Of a DNA stretch of 64,000 nucleotides, positions 1 to 9,407 are shown piece after piece. Within the stretch, counting starts at the first letter, position 1. Each line of letters opens with the position of its first letter. The translations under genes were made by a program, and so were the position numbers. The DNA is from Acidobacteriota bacterium (GTDB taxonomy: Bacteria > Acidobacteriota > Terriglobia > UBA7540), in assembly GCA_004298155.1 (NCBI GenBank), contig SCRD01000007.1, forward strand, positions 248,001 through 312,000, read 5' to 3'. The notes under the pieces are model-generated. The model did not search any database and was not told the DNA's origin. It saw nothing but the letters and a program-made list of their open reading frames with translations.

Positions 1-453
1 GGAAGTTACTTTGACCAGGTGTCCGGTCCAGGATGTCATCTCCTGCTCGTTGGAGAGCAAGTCCTTCAGCGTGGTCTTGCTCAGGACCTGGTCAATCACC
101 AACTGTACGGCCCGCCACAGCGAGCGCACGGAGCAGTCCACAGAATTCGCGCAGGAAATCTCGCTCCCGGAATGTTCCTGGCAGAATGTTGGGTCGTAAA
201 GCCTGCCGCCCAGAATTGCCAGCGCCTCTCCCACTACGATGTTGTCTGGAGGGCGCGCCAATTCGTAGCCTCCGGCCTGTCCACGGGAGCTTTTCACCAG
301 GCCGCCGCGCCGCAGGATGCGCATCAGCTTGGCGACGTAAAAATTGGAGATGCCTTCCTTTTGGCTGATCTTGGGAATCGTCAGGCTCTCGCCTTCCCTC
401 GCCAGCCTCAACAGGCACCGCAATCCATATTCTTCCTGGGATGTCAGTTTCAT
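1..453 (-). CDS. Rrf2/IscR-family transcriptional regulator (3' end cut by window edge)
   Basis: The reading frame from the ATG at 453 runs off the left edge after 151 codons without a stop. It starts MKLTSQEEYGLRCLLRLA and continues with a winged-helix region (about residues 1-80) typical of Rrf2 proteins. Three cysteines (residues 93, 103 and 109, within FCQEH...SCANSVDC) follow, spaced CX9CX5C, so it can probably bind an iron-sulfur cluster as IscR and SufR do. A GGGAG ribosome site lies about 7 bases upstream. It is the last visible gene of the suf operon, 42 bases after sufT, and is the natural candidate to sense cluster status and repress the operon. The exact subfamily (IscR or another) is not settled. 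Confidence 0.88.
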   Translation of the reverse strand, partial: MKLTSQEEYGLRCLLRLAREGESLTIPKISQKEGISNFYVAKLMRILRRGGLVKSSRGQAGGYELARPPDNIVVGEALAILGGRLYDPTFCQEHSGSEISCANSVDCSVRSLWRAVQLVIDQVLSKTTLKDLLSNEQEMTSWTGHLVKVTS

Positions 454-495
454 GATGATTCTCCCGGCTGGGCACCCGGGCTCCCTGACTGGAAT

Positions 496-915
496 CTACA
501 TCATGCCAAGCTGCAGCTTGGCTGCCTCCGTCATCATGTCCGGGGTCCACGGAGGGTCCCACACGACTTCCACTTTCACATCTTTAGGTTTGGCCATTAA
601 GCGAATCGCGTCTTCTACTTCGCCGGGCAAGGACTGGGCAGCGGGGCATGCCGGGCTGGTCAGCGTCATCTTCACCGTGACTTCTGAGGCGGGGTTGACG
701 CTGATGTCATAGATCAATCCCAATTCGTAGATGTTGACAGGGATCTCCGGGTCGTAGCAGGTGCTGACTGCGTCTACAACCTTTTCTTTCAGCGCATCCG
801 CTCCCATGCCTTCGCCAGCCGTTTTCTGTTCGGCTTGCGCCTTCGCTTCAGGTCCCACAGTTGAGGTCAGGCTTTCTGCAGCCTGTTGTTCGCCGTGCTT
901 CTGGTTTTCTTCCAT
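496..915 (-). CDS. sufT: SufT-like MIP18/DUF59 iron-sulfur assembly protein
   Basis: 139 residues. The first 40 residues are polar and low in complexity. Residues 42-139 form a DUF59/MIP18 domain with the typical DPEIPVNIYELGLIYDI stretch, a TSPACPAAQ segment carrying the conserved cysteine, and the terminal WDPPWTPDMM motif. The family helps mature iron-sulfur proteins, acting after or beside the SUF scaffold. It lies 13 bases after sufU and 42 bases before the Rrf2 regulator, so it is almost surely co-transcribed. A PaaD-like phenylacetate role is unlikely because no paa genes are near. Confidence 0.88.
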   Translation of the reverse strand: MEENQKHGEQQAAESLTSTVGPEAKAQAEQKTAGEGMGADALKEKVVDAVSTCYDPEIPVNIYELGLIYDISVNPASEVTVKMTLTSPACPAAQSLPGEVEDAIRLMAKPKDVKVEVVWDPPWTPDMMTEAAKLQLGMM

Positions 916-928
916 CGCTAATCCACCC

Positions 929-1384
929 CTATTCAGTGGTTACAGTACTTTTTTCGCCTTTCAATGCCGACCGCAGCGTGTGCCAGGCGAGCGTCGCGCA
1001 TTTCACTCGCACCGGAAATTCCGCCACACCCGAAAAGACCGTCAACTTGCCCAATGACGCATCTCCCGTCTGGTCGCCATTTGCTTCACCGGTTACAAGA
1101 GCATGGAACTTTTCAAACAACGCATCAGCCTCATCGAGCGTTTTACCCTTTAGAGTTTCAGTCAGCAACGAGGCGGATGATGTGGAAATCGCGCACCCCG
1201 AGCCCTGGAAGCTGAGGTCGTTAATCCTGCCGTTTTCGATCTTTACGTATATTGTGATCCGGTCGCCGCACAGCGGATTGTAACCTTCCGCCTGATGACC
1301 GGCTCCCTCCAGGACGCGATAGTTCCGCGGCTTCTTGCTGTGGTCGAGGATTACCTCCTGGTATAGTCCGCGCAGATCCGGCAT
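929..1384 (-). CDS. sufU: SufU, SUF-associated sulfur acceptor/scaffold
   Basis: 151 residues of the IscU-like SufU family. Conserved ligands are visible: Cys39 and Asp41 in NPLCGD, Cys64 in GSGCAIS and Cys129 in RVKCATLAW. In Firmicutes SufU uses this set to bind zinc and take persulfide sulfur from SufS. The region between Cys64 and Cys129 is long, as in SufU rather than IscU. The ATG shares one base with the sufS stop codon (TAATG), pointing to translational coupling. Its pairing with SufS, with no SufE seen, suggests a SufS-SufU sulfur transfer system. Confidence 0.93.
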   Translation of the reverse strand: MPDLRGLYQEVILDHSKKPRNYRVLEGAGHQAEGYNPLCGDRITIYVKIENGRINDLSFQGSGCAISTSSASLLTETLKGKTLDEADALFEKFHALVTGEANGDQTGDASLGKLTVFSGVAEFPVRVKCATLAWHTLRSALKGEKSTVTTE

Positions 1385-2733
1385 TAATCCAGCAGCTCCT
1401 TAACCTTTGAAATTCCTGCAATCAGCGCATCAATCTCTTTCCTTGTATTATAAAACGCGAGCGAGGCGCGGGTCGTGGCAGGAATCCTGAAGCGTTCCAT
1501 CAGCGGCTGCGCGCAGTGGTGGCCCGTGCGCACTGCGATGCCTTCCTGGTCCAGAATGGTCCCAACGTCGTGCGGATGCATTCCTTCCATTACAAATGAA
1601 ATCACGCCGGTTTTTTTGTCCGCTGTGCCGATGATTTTCAGCCTTGGAATACGGCTGAATGCCTCCGTCGCGTAAGCCAGTAACTCGTCTTCATAGGCCG
1701 TGATGCTTTCCATCCCGATGCTTTTCAGATAGTCGATAGCCGCACCAAGTGCGATGCCAGCAGCGATGTTCGGAGTCCCGGCCTCAAATTTGTAGGGCAG
1801 GGAATTGTAAATCGTCTTTTCGAAAGTCACGGAACTGATCATGTCGCCGCCGCCCTGGTAAGGGGGCATGGCATCCAGCAGGTCGGCCCTGCCGTAAAGC
1901 ACACCGACACCCGTGGGGCCGTAAAGCTTGTGTCCCGAGAAGGTGTAAAAATCGCATTCGAGCTCCTGAACGTCTACTGCAACGTGCGGAGCAGCCTGAG
2001 CGCCGTCGAGCAGCACCGGGATGCCTTTGCGGTGGGCGGCCTCGATCATTTCCCGGACGGGGTTGACGGTGCCCAGTACGTTTGAAACGTGCACCGCGGC
2101 CACGAGGCGCGTCTTAGGCCCCAGCAGCTTTTCAAACTGGTCAAATAGAAGTTCGCCGCGATCGTTGATGGGCGCCACGCGCAACTTCGCACCCTTCTCC
2201 TCACAAAGAATCTGCCATGGAACAATGTTCGAGTGGTGCTCCATGGCGGTAATCAGGATTTCGTCGCCGGCGTTCACATTCTTCCGCCCAAAGCTGCTGG
2301 CCACCAGGTTGATGGCTTCCGTGGCGCCGCGAACAAAAATGATCTCTTTGCTCTCGCGTGCGTTCAGGAAACGCTGAATCTTCACGCGGGCGTCTTCGTA
2401 GGATCTGGTGGCGCGCTCACTGAGCTCGTGGACCCCGCGATGAATGTTGGAGCAATCATGGCGGTAAAAGTGCTCTTCTGCCTTTATTACTACCAGCGGC
2501 TTCTGGCTGGTGGCGGCGTTATCGAGATAGACCAGCGGCTTTCCGTGGACCTTCTGGTTGAGGACGGGGAAATCCTTCCGCACCCGCTCGACGTCGAAGG
2601 TCACGGTGGATTTCCGATCGGTGCTTTCGGTGACGTGATGATGAGTGGTTGCCATAATATTTTCGAGGTCGGGCGGTTGACCTTCGTGCAACGTGTTCGC
2701 AGCCTCGCCGGTTCCGGCTGGAGCGGATGCCAC
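1384..2733 (-). CDS. sufS: SufS cysteine desulfurase
   Basis: 449 residues, class V PLP enzyme that takes sulfur from cysteine as a persulfide. Visible residues are the PLP lysine Lys269 in FSGHKLYGP, His-rich EHHSN (about 165-169) and the catalytic Cys407 in RTGHHCAQP. The open frame starts at a GTG (2733) with AAAGGA about 5 bases upstream and 6 bases after the sufD stop. Residues 1-50 are a non-conserved extension, and an internal ATG at 2655 (residue 27) is an alternative start but has a poor ribosome site. The end overlaps the sufU start by one base. Confidence 0.95.
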   Translation of the reverse strand: MASAPAGTGEAANTLHEGQPPDLENIMATTHHHVTESTDRKSTVTFDVERVRKDFPVLNQKVHGKPLVYLDNAATSQKPLVVIKAEEHFYRHDCSNIHRGVHELSERATRSYEDARVKIQRFLNARESKEIIFVRGATEAINLVASSFGRKNVNAGDEILITAMEHHSNIVPWQILCEEKGAKLRVAPINDRGELLFDQFEKLLGPKTRLVAAVHVSNVLGTVNPVREMIEAAHRKGIPVLLDGAQAAPHVAVDVQELECDFYTFSGHKLYGPTGVGVLYGRADLLDAMPPYQGGGDMISSVTFEKTIYNSLPYKFEAGTPNIAAGIALGAAIDYLKSIGMESITAYEDELLAYATEAFSRIPRLKIIGTADKKTGVISFVMEGMHPHDVGTILDQEGIAVRTGHHCAQPLMERFRIPATTRASLAFYNTRKEIDALIAGISKVKELLD

Positions 2734-2739
2734 GTCCTT

Positions 2740-4059
2740 TCAGCCTTTCAACTTGGCCAGCAGCGCCGCCTTGAGCCGTTCCCGAAGTGGCTCGACTTTC
2801 ACGTGGCCGATAATTTCGGCGGCAAACGCTTCAACCAGCAGGCTGCGGGCTTCTTCCAGCCCAATGCCACGCGAACGAAGATAAAATATCGATTCAGGAT
2901 CGATCTGGCCAATGGTCGCACCGTGCGTGCATTTCACGTCGTCGGCAAAGATTTCAAGCTGCGGCTTGGTGTTGATGCTGGCGGATTCTGACAGCAACAG
3001 ATTCTTGTCGCTTTGCTTCGAGTCTGTCTTTTGCGCGTCTTTCCGCACCATAATTTTGCCGTTGAAGACCGCAGTCGATTTTCCGTCCAGAATGCCTTTG
3101 TAAAACTCGCGGCTGGAGCAGTGCGGCTGGGCGTGGTCGATGGTTGTATGGTTGTCAATCAGTTGCTGGCCGTCGGTTACGTATAAGCCATAGAGATATG
3201 CCTCCGCCCCATTTCCATCAAGGACCGCAGTCAGTTCCTCGCGGCCCAGACGCGCACCAAACTGGATGGAATTAGTAGCCACTGCCGCGCTGCGCGCTGC
3301 ATAAGCCGCTACAGTGGCTACGTGGAAGGCCTCTTCGCTTTCTTTCTGGAGCTTGGTGTAATCAACATGGGCGTTATCCTCTGCGACGATTTCAGTGACC
3401 GCGTTGTTGAAATAGACGCCGTTGTCGAGTCCCACGTAGGTTTCCACAAGCACCAACTGGCTGCCCTGGGCCGCGATCACCAGGTTACGCGGATGCGCCA
3501 CCCAGGGCGCCTCGCCGCCCATTGAGAAATAGAGGATCTCAACCGGCTGTTTCAGCGCAACTCCTTTGGGGACCTCGATGAACGCGCCGTCCTGAACAAA
3601 AGCCGTGTTGAGCGCCACAAACGGGTGCGTATTAAATGCGGCGTAGCGGCTCATGTGCGCCGCAACGGCATCTTCATGTTTCAGCGCATTCCGCAGGCTT
3701 GTGACTGTGGCGCCTTTCGGAAGGTTTCTGACGGAGGAAAGCTCCTCCAGGTAATGTCCATTCAGGAAAACCAGTCGCGCGCAGTCCGTGCCGGCGTGGG
3801 AGGCCTCATTGACCTTCTTCCGGATGCCGTCACTCAATTCGCAAGTGGGCCGCTGGAAGCGAATCCCCGCGATAGGTGCAACGTTGCAGTATTTCCAGTC
3901 TTCAAGCCGCGTTGTCGGGAAACCCATTTCGGCAAAAGCCTGCATGCATTCGCTGCGCAGATTTTTCAGCCACACAGGGGCCGTCGAGGACTGCCGCTCC
4001 TCCAATTCCCGAAAATCTTTCAGGTAAAGCTCTTCGCTTTCTTTCAGTGCAATCGCCAT
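2740..4059 (-). CDS. sufD: SufD, SufBC2D scaffold subunit
   Basis: About 439 residues. It has the SufD layout: an N-terminal helical part with RLEDWKYCN, a beta-helix core and a C-terminal segment with CTHGATIGQIDPESIFYLRSRGI, the signature shared by SufB and SufD. It pairs with SufB and the SufC ATPase to build clusters. ATG at 4059 is preceded directly by an in-frame TTG at 4062; AAGGA lies 8 bases from the TTG and 11 from the ATG, so either could be used. It lies about 30 bases after sufC and 6 bases before sufS. Confidence 0.95.
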   Translation of the reverse strand: MAIALKESEELYLKDFRELEERQSSTAPVWLKNLRSECMQAFAEMGFPTTRLEDWKYCNVAPIAGIRFQRPTCELSDGIRKKVNEASHAGTDCARLVFLNGHYLEELSSVRNLPKGATVTSLRNALKHEDAVAAHMSRYAAFNTHPFVALNTAFVQDGAFIEVPKGVALKQPVEILYFSMGGEAPWVAHPRNLVIAAQGSQLVLVETYVGLDNGVYFNNAVTEIVAEDNAHVDYTKLQKESEEAFHVATVAAYAARSAAVATNSIQFGARLGREELTAVLDGNGAEAYLYGLYVTDGQQLIDNHTTIDHAQPHCSSREFYKGILDGKSTAVFNGKIMVRKDAQKTDSKQSDKNLLLSESASINTKPQLEIFADDVKCTHGATIGQIDPESIFYLRSRGIGLEEARSLLVEAFAAEIIGHVKVEPLRERLKAALLAKLKG

Positions 4060-4089
4060 CAATCTCTGGTTCCTTTTCCGCTTGCCTGC

Positions 4090-4857
4090 TTACGCTCTCT
4101 CGCTCGCCGAGACTGTCTCATCCAGCCAGCTATATCCTCTTTCTTCCAGTTCCAGTGCCAGCTCTTTGCCGCCGGACTTCACAATCCGCCCGTTGGAGAG
4201 CACGTGCACGAAATCCGGAACGATGTAATTCAGCAGCCTTTGGTAGTGGGTCACCACAATGATGGAGCGCTCCTGGCTGCGTAAGGAGTTCACTCCATTC
4301 GCCACAATTTTCAGCGCGTCAATGTCCAGCCCGGAATCCGTCTCGTCCATGATGGCCAGCTTCGGCTGCAGCACCGCCATCTGGAAAATTTCGTTCCGCT
4401 TCTTCTCACCGCCGGAAAAACCTTCGTTCACCGGGCGGTTCAGCAGTGTGTCGTCCATCTCCAGCAGCTTGATCTTTCCCTTGATGAAGGTGAGGAAGTC
4501 CATGGCATCCAGTTCTTCCTCGCCGCGGTATTTGCGCCCGGCATTCAGCGCAGCCCGCAGAAAATAGGTATTGTTTACGCCAGGAATTTCCACCGGATAC
4601 TGAAAAGCCAGAAAAATGCCCTCCCTCGCGCGCGTCTCAGGGTCCATGTCCAGCAGGTCCTTGCCGCCGTAATGCACTTCGCCATCAGTCACCTTATACA
4701 AATCACGGCCGGCCAACACCTGGGCCAGTGTTGATTTCCCAGACCCGTTCGGACCCATGATGGCATGCACTTCACCCAGGCCGACTTCCAGGTTGATCCC
4801 CTTAAGAATTTCACTGCCGCCCACGCTGGCGTGCAGATTCTTGATCTCAAGTAACAT
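4090..4857 (-). CDS. sufC: SufC, ATPase of the SufBCD complex
   Basis: 255 residues, ABC-type ATPase without membrane partners. Walker A is GPNGSGKST (35-43), the signature is GFSGGEKKRNE and Walker B is LAIMDETDSGLDID, all in the SufC-specific form. It energises the SufBCD scaffold in the cytoplasm. The gene is separated from sufB by 361 noncoding bases, unusual for this operon, but only about 30 bases from sufD. Confidence 0.96.
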   Translation of the reverse strand: MLLEIKNLHASVGGSEILKGINLEVGLGEVHAIMGPNGSGKSTLAQVLAGRDLYKVTDGEVHYGGKDLLDMDPETRAREGIFLAFQYPVEIPGVNNTYFLRAALNAGRKYRGEEELDAMDFLTFIKGKIKLLEMDDTLLNRPVNEGFSGGEKKRNEIFQMAVLQPKLAIMDETDSGLDIDALKIVANGVNSLRSQERSIIVVTHYQRLLNYIVPDFVHVLSNGRIVKSGGKELALELEERGYSWLDETVSASERA

Positions 4858-5218
4858 TCGTTTTTATCCTTTGTCAGTTCCCCGGTTTCCGTGATTCATC
4901 CAACCCTGCCGGTCGTCATTCTGAGTGAAGCGAAGAATCTGCTTCTCAATTTTGGCCGCTAAACTGCCGCAGACTTGAAGGACAAGTCCGCGTTACCCGG
5001 TCCCGTTCTTAAATCCCCTAAAGCTTCTCGTGCAGAGCTTTGTTCCTGAAGATCTCGGCGTGCTTTACCCGAATCAAAGAAAAGCCGCAGACCTGCCGAT
5101 CAAGCCTGCATAACCTTACTTCTGCAATCTTGCGCATGAAGCGAAGGACCCCCAGGCGAATCCTTGCGACCTGTATTCCCGGCGCCGCAAAATCCGGAAT
5201 TGATAAGCGAACTCAGAA
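4858..5218. other. Noncoding spacer between sufB and sufC
   Basis: 361 bases with no convincing gene in any frame. It holds one copy of a dispersed repeat (4915-4946). The stretch interrupts an otherwise tight operon. No terminator with a T tract or clear promoter was found, so transcription may read through. Confidence 0.6.
4915..4946 (+). repeat. Dispersed GTCATTCTGAG...AAGAATCTGCTT repeat
   Basis: The stretch begins GTCATTCTGAGTGAAGCG and ends AGAATCTGCTTCT. The same words in slightly changed form (GTCATTCCGAG, GAGGAATCTGCTTT) occur as an inverted pair at 31248-31350, so this is one arm of a mobile or multiplied intergenic element. Confidence 0.6.
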
Positions 5219-6667
5219 CTAACCAACGCTGCCTTCAAGGCTGATGCCGAGCAGTTTCTGGGCTTCAACGGCGAATTCCATGGGCAGTTCGCGAAAGACT
5301 TCTTTGCAGAAGCCGTTGACGATCATGCCGATGGCGTCCTCTGTCGAAAGGCCGCGCTGGCGGCAATAAAAGATTTGGTCTTCACCGATCTTGGATGTCG
5401 AGGCCTCATGCTCGACCTGCGCCGTCGGGTTCTTCACTTCCAGATAAGGGAACGTGTGCGCTCCGCACTTGTCTCCCATCAGCAACGAGTCGCATTGCGA
5501 GTAGTTGCGCGCCCCCGTTGCATTCTTCAGAATCTTGACCATACCGCGATAGCTGTTCTGGCCGTGCCCGGCGCTGATGCCCTTGGAAACGATGGTGCTA
5601 CGGGTGTTTTTGCCCAGATGGATCATCTTGGTCCCGGTGTCGGCCTGCTGATAGTTGTTGGTGACGGCGACGGAATAAAACTCGCCCACTGAATTGTCGC
5701 CCTGCAGGATGCAACTGGGATACTTCCAGGTGATGGCCGATCCCGTTTCAACCTGGGTCCAGGAAATCTTGGAATTTACGCCCAGGCATTTGCCGCGCTT
5801 CGTCACAAAATTGTAAATACCGCCCTTGCCTTCCTTATCGCCTGGATACCAGTTCTGGACGGTGGAATACTTGACCGTGGCTTTGTCGAGCGCCACCAGC
5901 TCCACCACTGCGGCGTGCAACTGATTTTCATCGCGCATCGGGGCCGTACAGCCTTCCAGGTAGCTGACGTAAGCGCCCTCCTCGGCCACAATCAACGTCC
6001 GCTCAAACTGGCCGGTCTCTTTGGCATTAATGCGAAAGTAGGTAGAGAGCTCCATCGGGCAGCGAACGCCCTTCGGGATGTAGGCGAATGAACCGTCGCT
6101 GAATACCGCTGAGTTAAGCGTGGCAAAGAAGTTGTCGGTGTAGGGGACCACAGAACCCAGCCACTTGCGTACCAGTTCGGGGTGCTCCTGCACGGCTTCC
6201 GAAAACGAGCAGAAGATGATGCCCAGTTTGCCCAGTTTTTCCTTAAAAGTTGTTGCCACCGAGACGCTGTCAAATACCGCGTCGACCGCCACGCCAGAAA
6301 GCACTTCCTGTTCTCGCAGCGGAATCCCCAGCTTTTCGTAGGTCCTGACAATCTCAGGGTCAACTTCATCCAGGTTCTTGGGCTTGTTGGCCGCGGCCTT
6401 AGGAGCGGCATAGTAGTAGATCGCCTGGTAGTCGATGGGGTCATGCTTAATGTTGGCCCACGTCGGCTCTGTCATGGTCAGCCAGTGCCGATAGGCCTTC
6501 AAGCGCCACTCCAGGAGCCATTCCGGCTCATTCTTCTTGGCGGAAATCATGCGCACCACTTCCTCGTTCAATCCACGCGGAACGGTCTCCTGCTCGATCT
6601 CCGTTACAAAGCCATACTTGTACTCTTGCGTGGCCAGCTCTTCAATGTTGTTTACAGGCATGCCCAT
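5219..6667 (-). CDS. sufB: SufB, SufBC2D scaffold subunit
   Basis: 482 residues, first gene of the operon. It carries the SufB core: [39 protein letters not shown]-like [25 protein letters not shown] and the C-terminal [23 protein letters not shown] with the conserved cysteine. SufB is the platform where the nascent cluster forms. The ATG at 6667 follows AGGAG by 8 bases, and an in-frame ATG follows two codons later. A promoter with an inverted repeat sits about 100 bases upstream. Confidence 0.96.
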   Translation of the reverse strand: MGMPVNNIEELATQEYKYGFVTEIEQETVPRGLNEEVVRMISAKKNEPEWLLEWRLKAYRHWLTMTEPTWANIKHDPIDYQAIYYYAAPKAAANKPKNLDEVDPEIVRTYEKLGIPLREQEVLSGVAVDAVFDSVSVATTFKEKLGKLGIIFCSFSEAVQEHPELVRKWLGSVVPYTDNFFATLNSAVFSDGSFAYIPKGVRCPMELSTYFRINAKETGQFERTLIVAEEGAYVSYLEGCTAPMRDENQLHAAVVELVALDKATVKYSTVQNWYPGDKEGKGGIYNFVTKRGKCLGVNSKISWTQVETGSAITWKYPSCILQGDNSVGEFYSVAVTNNYQQADTGTKMIHLGKNTRSTIVSKGISAGHGQNSYRGMVKILKNATGARNYSQCDSLLMGDKCGAHTFPYLEVKNPTAQVEHEASTSKIGEDQIFYCRQRGLSTEDAIGMIVNGFCKEVFRELPMEFAVEAQKLLGISLEGSVG

Positions 6668-6762
6668 TAGCTTTACTCCTGACTCAATACTTGAAACCTA
6701 TAAGGTCTTGGGGGTTGTCTCGAACCACTTAGCGCGCCCCTGGCTGTCCTCTGTTCACTTCA

Positions 6763-6791
6763 ATGCTACCGAATCTATACACGGCAGTCAA
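6763..6791 (-). promoter_or_regulatory. Candidate suf operon promoter
   Basis: On the minus strand a -35 box TTGACT (6786-6791), a 17-base spacer and a -10 box TAGCAT (6763-6768) stand about 100 bases upstream of sufB. Spacing is optimal and the boxes match the sigma70 consensus at 5 and 4 of 6 positions. Confidence 0.6.
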
Positions 6792-6803
6792 GATTATTGC
6801 CGT
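6781..6803. promoter_or_regulatory. Inverted repeat over the suf -35 box (candidate Rrf2 operator)
   Basis: ACGGCA (6781-6786) and TGCCGT (6798-6803) form a perfect 6-base inverted repeat around an 11-base centre, 23 bases in all. It overlaps the -35 box of the suf promoter, where repressor binding would block RNA polymerase. The regulator is inferred to be the Rrf2 protein at the operon end. Confidence 0.45.
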
Positions 6804-6955
6804 ACATTTTTGTCAAGATTGAGTCTGGGCGGGATATTTACGCTCGAGGGGAACTCGAAATTTGTTAAGTCTATTTGTTGCAATCGCCTATGGCACAATG
6901 CTTTCTGGATGCCGAGAAACCTCTGGGATGATTGCCCCGGTTTTGGCGGGCAACT

Positions 6956-9313
6956 CTACCGATTCCCGAAGCTCATCCTGAAGCCGACGCGAAATAGCAC
7001 GGGGTAACCAAGCTGCGGGACCGGGGTGCGCTGGACAGCATAACGCTCATCAAAGATGTTCTCGACGGCCACGTAGGCTTCCGTATCGCGCCAAATACGG
7101 CGAGAGAGCGAGGCATCCAGTGTGAAGAAATTGCCCAGCGGGAGCAGGTTCTGATCGTCATCGAACTGGTTCCCCACATATCGTCCTTGCAGCCCCAGCG
7201 TCACGCGCTTCCACTGGCTCGACGCCGTTGGGTTCGAATAGAGGGTCTGGAAGGTGAACACTTGACTCGGGACCTGCGGAATTTTAAGACCCACCAATGA
7301 CGGGTTGGCCGCGAAACTCTGGATTGTGGCATATACAAATTCGTACCCGCTGCTGAGCTCAAAGGTGGGGGTCACGTGCAGGGTTGCGTCCAGGTCAACG
7401 CCTCGCGAGCGTGTGCGGCCCAGGTTCTGCCTCTGGCGAGTGATAAGTCTGGGGGTGACGTTCAACGTGACGTTTGCAATCGGATCGGTCAGATCGCTCC
7501 AGAAAAACGTGCCGCGGCCTGTCAGCTTGCGGCGAAAAGCGTCAAATTGCGCTCCAGCTTCCGCTCCAGTCAGCCGTTCGGCCTTCAGGTTAGAATTAGC
7601 GTTGGTCACAACGTTGCCTACGCGAAAACCGCGATAGAGTTCATTCAGCGTTGGCGCTCGAAAAGCCCGATATGCAGAGCCGACCAGTGAAATATTGCCT
7701 GTCAGGCGGTAAAGCATTCCAAGTCGCGGGCTGATAGCAGACTCGGTGCGTTCCGGGAAATTTGTAACCGTCGCGGGCCTGGCTGAGGTGAGCGATTTGC
7801 TTGTCGAGAGCGCATCGTAATTGCGCCAGTGGTCGAAGCGGAGGGCGGCGGTCACCTGCCAGCGCGCCGTCAACCGGATTACGTCTTCCCCGTAAACTCC
7901 GGTCGTTCGCTGGCGTCCGCCGGCGCCGACTGCTGACGTCATTCGCCCGGCGGTAAACCCCAGTTCATTGCTTGCTCCCCGGACTTCCCGCCCGTCAAAG
8001 CCGGCCGCCAGGGTTTGTTTCGTCCCTACCGGCCGGTACCACTGGATGCCGATGCCCGTCTGCTGTGCGGGAACGCGCTGGGACCGGATCAGCGTCTCGC
8101 TGCTACGGTCGCCAACGACGGACGAGAAGGTCTGATCAAACACCTCCGGCCCGCCGTAGCCGCGGAAACTGAATGCCCCGGCGCGCTCCGAAACCCAGTC
8201 TGCGCCAACGGCCAACTGTCGCGTGTGGGTGCGGTTGTAGGTAAGCGGCGTCCCGTTAGCCCGTATCTCGCGGAAATAAGTGGCGGTGGCAAACACTCTT
8301 CCGTTTTCGCCAAGCTTTCTTTCAAGCGTGGCGTCGCCAACTTCATGTTCGGAGTTGGCCGGAGTGTCAACCGCGCCACGGTCCTGCTGATTGACGAGAA
8401 CGTAGCCGTCGGTGTTGAATGCCTCGCCGTCGAAATCCATGGCCCAGGGGCCGTGGCGAATGGTCGACCAGAATGACCCGTCGGGCGTGTTCTCGTTTCC
8501 GTACGAAGTATCGAGCGAAAACTCGGAAGTGGTTGCCTTGCGCGTCAGAATATTGATAACGCCCCCCATCGCCGGCGAGCCATAAAGGTCTGAGACGCCA
8601 CCCCGCACGACTTCCAGCCGGCCCACAGCCTCGCGTGGGACGCGGTCCCAGTAGACCCAGCCGCCAAAAGGATCGTTCAGCGGGATACCGTCCTCGAGGA
8701 CCAAAGCCCGGCTGGCGCCGCTTGCCCCCACGCCGCGCAACGACACGCCTTGCGCCGTTGGATTGGCTACGCGGCTACCTGTGCGTCGGAAGAGCGTGAA
8801 GCCCGGAACCTGCTGCAGTACACTGTCAAGCGTAAGAGCTGGCGTAGCCGCGACCTCGCGTTGCGTCAGGACACGAACGTCGGGGGTGGCCTGGTTTAAG
8901 GGAGTCTGCATCCTTGTTGCTGTCACGGTAATCTGTTCCACTGCCGCCGCGGGATGGAGCGTCGCCTTGAGTATTACAGTTTCATCCGTCCCCGCCTTCC
9001 ACTGAGCTTCAAACGGGGCAAATCCCGTTGCGCTCACACTGACGGTCCCGCGGGACGAGGGAACCTGGAAAAAAATGAAATGGCCATCGGGCCCCGTCGT
9101 TTGTGTTGCCTCGTAATCGGCTGCGCGCAGAGTAACCTGTGCTCCCATGAGGACCGCGCCGCTCGGGTCCTTAACGACACCTTCCACCTGGTAGCGCTGG
9201 TTCGCGGATTGAGGGCGGGGAGACGGCCTTGCGGCAAGCAGACCGCTGAATGCAACCAATCCAACCAGCGTGGCAACATAATTTAGGACAGCCCACTTGA
9301 TATTCTTATTCAT
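6956..9313 (-). CDS. TonB-dependent outer membrane receptor with carboxypeptidase-regulatory-like domain
   Basis: 785 residues. A signal peptide (about 1-28) is followed by a carboxypeptidase-regulatory-like beta-sandwich (about 42-118), a TonB-box-like EQITVTA (126-132), a plug domain (about 135-260, with SLRGVGASGASRALVL, DGIPLNDPFGGW and LYGSPAMGGVINI) and a long beta-barrel ending VGFRMSFGNR. Such receptors import siderophores, cobalamin, sugars or other ligands using TonB energy. The ligand cannot be read from sequence. It lies 200 bases after egtD on the same strand and its leader holds a palindrome (9408-9439) but no cobalamin riboswitch core. Confidence 0.9.
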   Translation of the reverse strand: MNKNIKWAVLNYVATLVGLVAFSGLLAARPSPRPQSANQRYQVEGVVKDPSGAVLMGAQVTLRAADYEATQTTGPDGHFIFFQVPSSRGTVSVSATGFAPFEAQWKAGTDETVILKATLHPAAAVEQITVTATRMQTPLNQATPDVRVLTQREVAATPALTLDSVLQQVPGFTLFRRTGSRVANPTAQGVSLRGVGASGASRALVLEDGIPLNDPFGGWVYWDRVPREAVGRLEVVRGGVSDLYGSPAMGGVINILTRKATTSEFSLDTSYGNENTPDGSFWSTIRHGPWAMDFDGEAFNTDGYVLVNQQDRGAVDTPANSEHEVGDATLERKLGENGRVFATATYFREIRANGTPLTYNRTHTRQLAVGADWVSERAGAFSFRGYGGPEVFDQTFSSVVGDRSSETLIRSQRVPAQQTGIGIQWYRPVGTKQTLAAGFDGREVRGASNELGFTAGRMTSAVGAGGRQRTTGVYGEDVIRLTARWQVTAALRFDHWRNYDALSTSKSLTSARPATVTNFPERTESAISPRLGMLYRLTGNISLVGSAYRAFRAPTLNELYRGFRVGNVVTNANSNLKAERLTGAEAGAQFDAFRRKLTGRGTFFWSDLTDPIANVTLNVTPRLITRQRQNLGRTRSRGVDLDATLHVTPTFELSSGYEFVYATIQSFAANPSLVGLKIPQVPSQVFTFQTLYSNPTASSQWKRVTLGLQGRYVGNQFDDDQNLLPLGNFFTLDASLSRRIWRDTEAYVAVENIFDERYAVQRTPVPQLGYPVLFRVGFRMSFGNR

Positions 9314-9407
9314 ATGTCATTTCCATCAACCCACGGCCAAAGGTCAGGCGTCTGCAGGATGGACAATCCCTGCCAGAAAGCAAAGCCCCGGTCTTCGTTC
9401 CGCAGAA

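Noticed and set aside
92-562. 156-codon minus-strand frame over the Rrf2 gene
   Set aside because: It is the wrong frame of the same strand; the Rrf2 frame with its conserved cysteines is open to the window edge.
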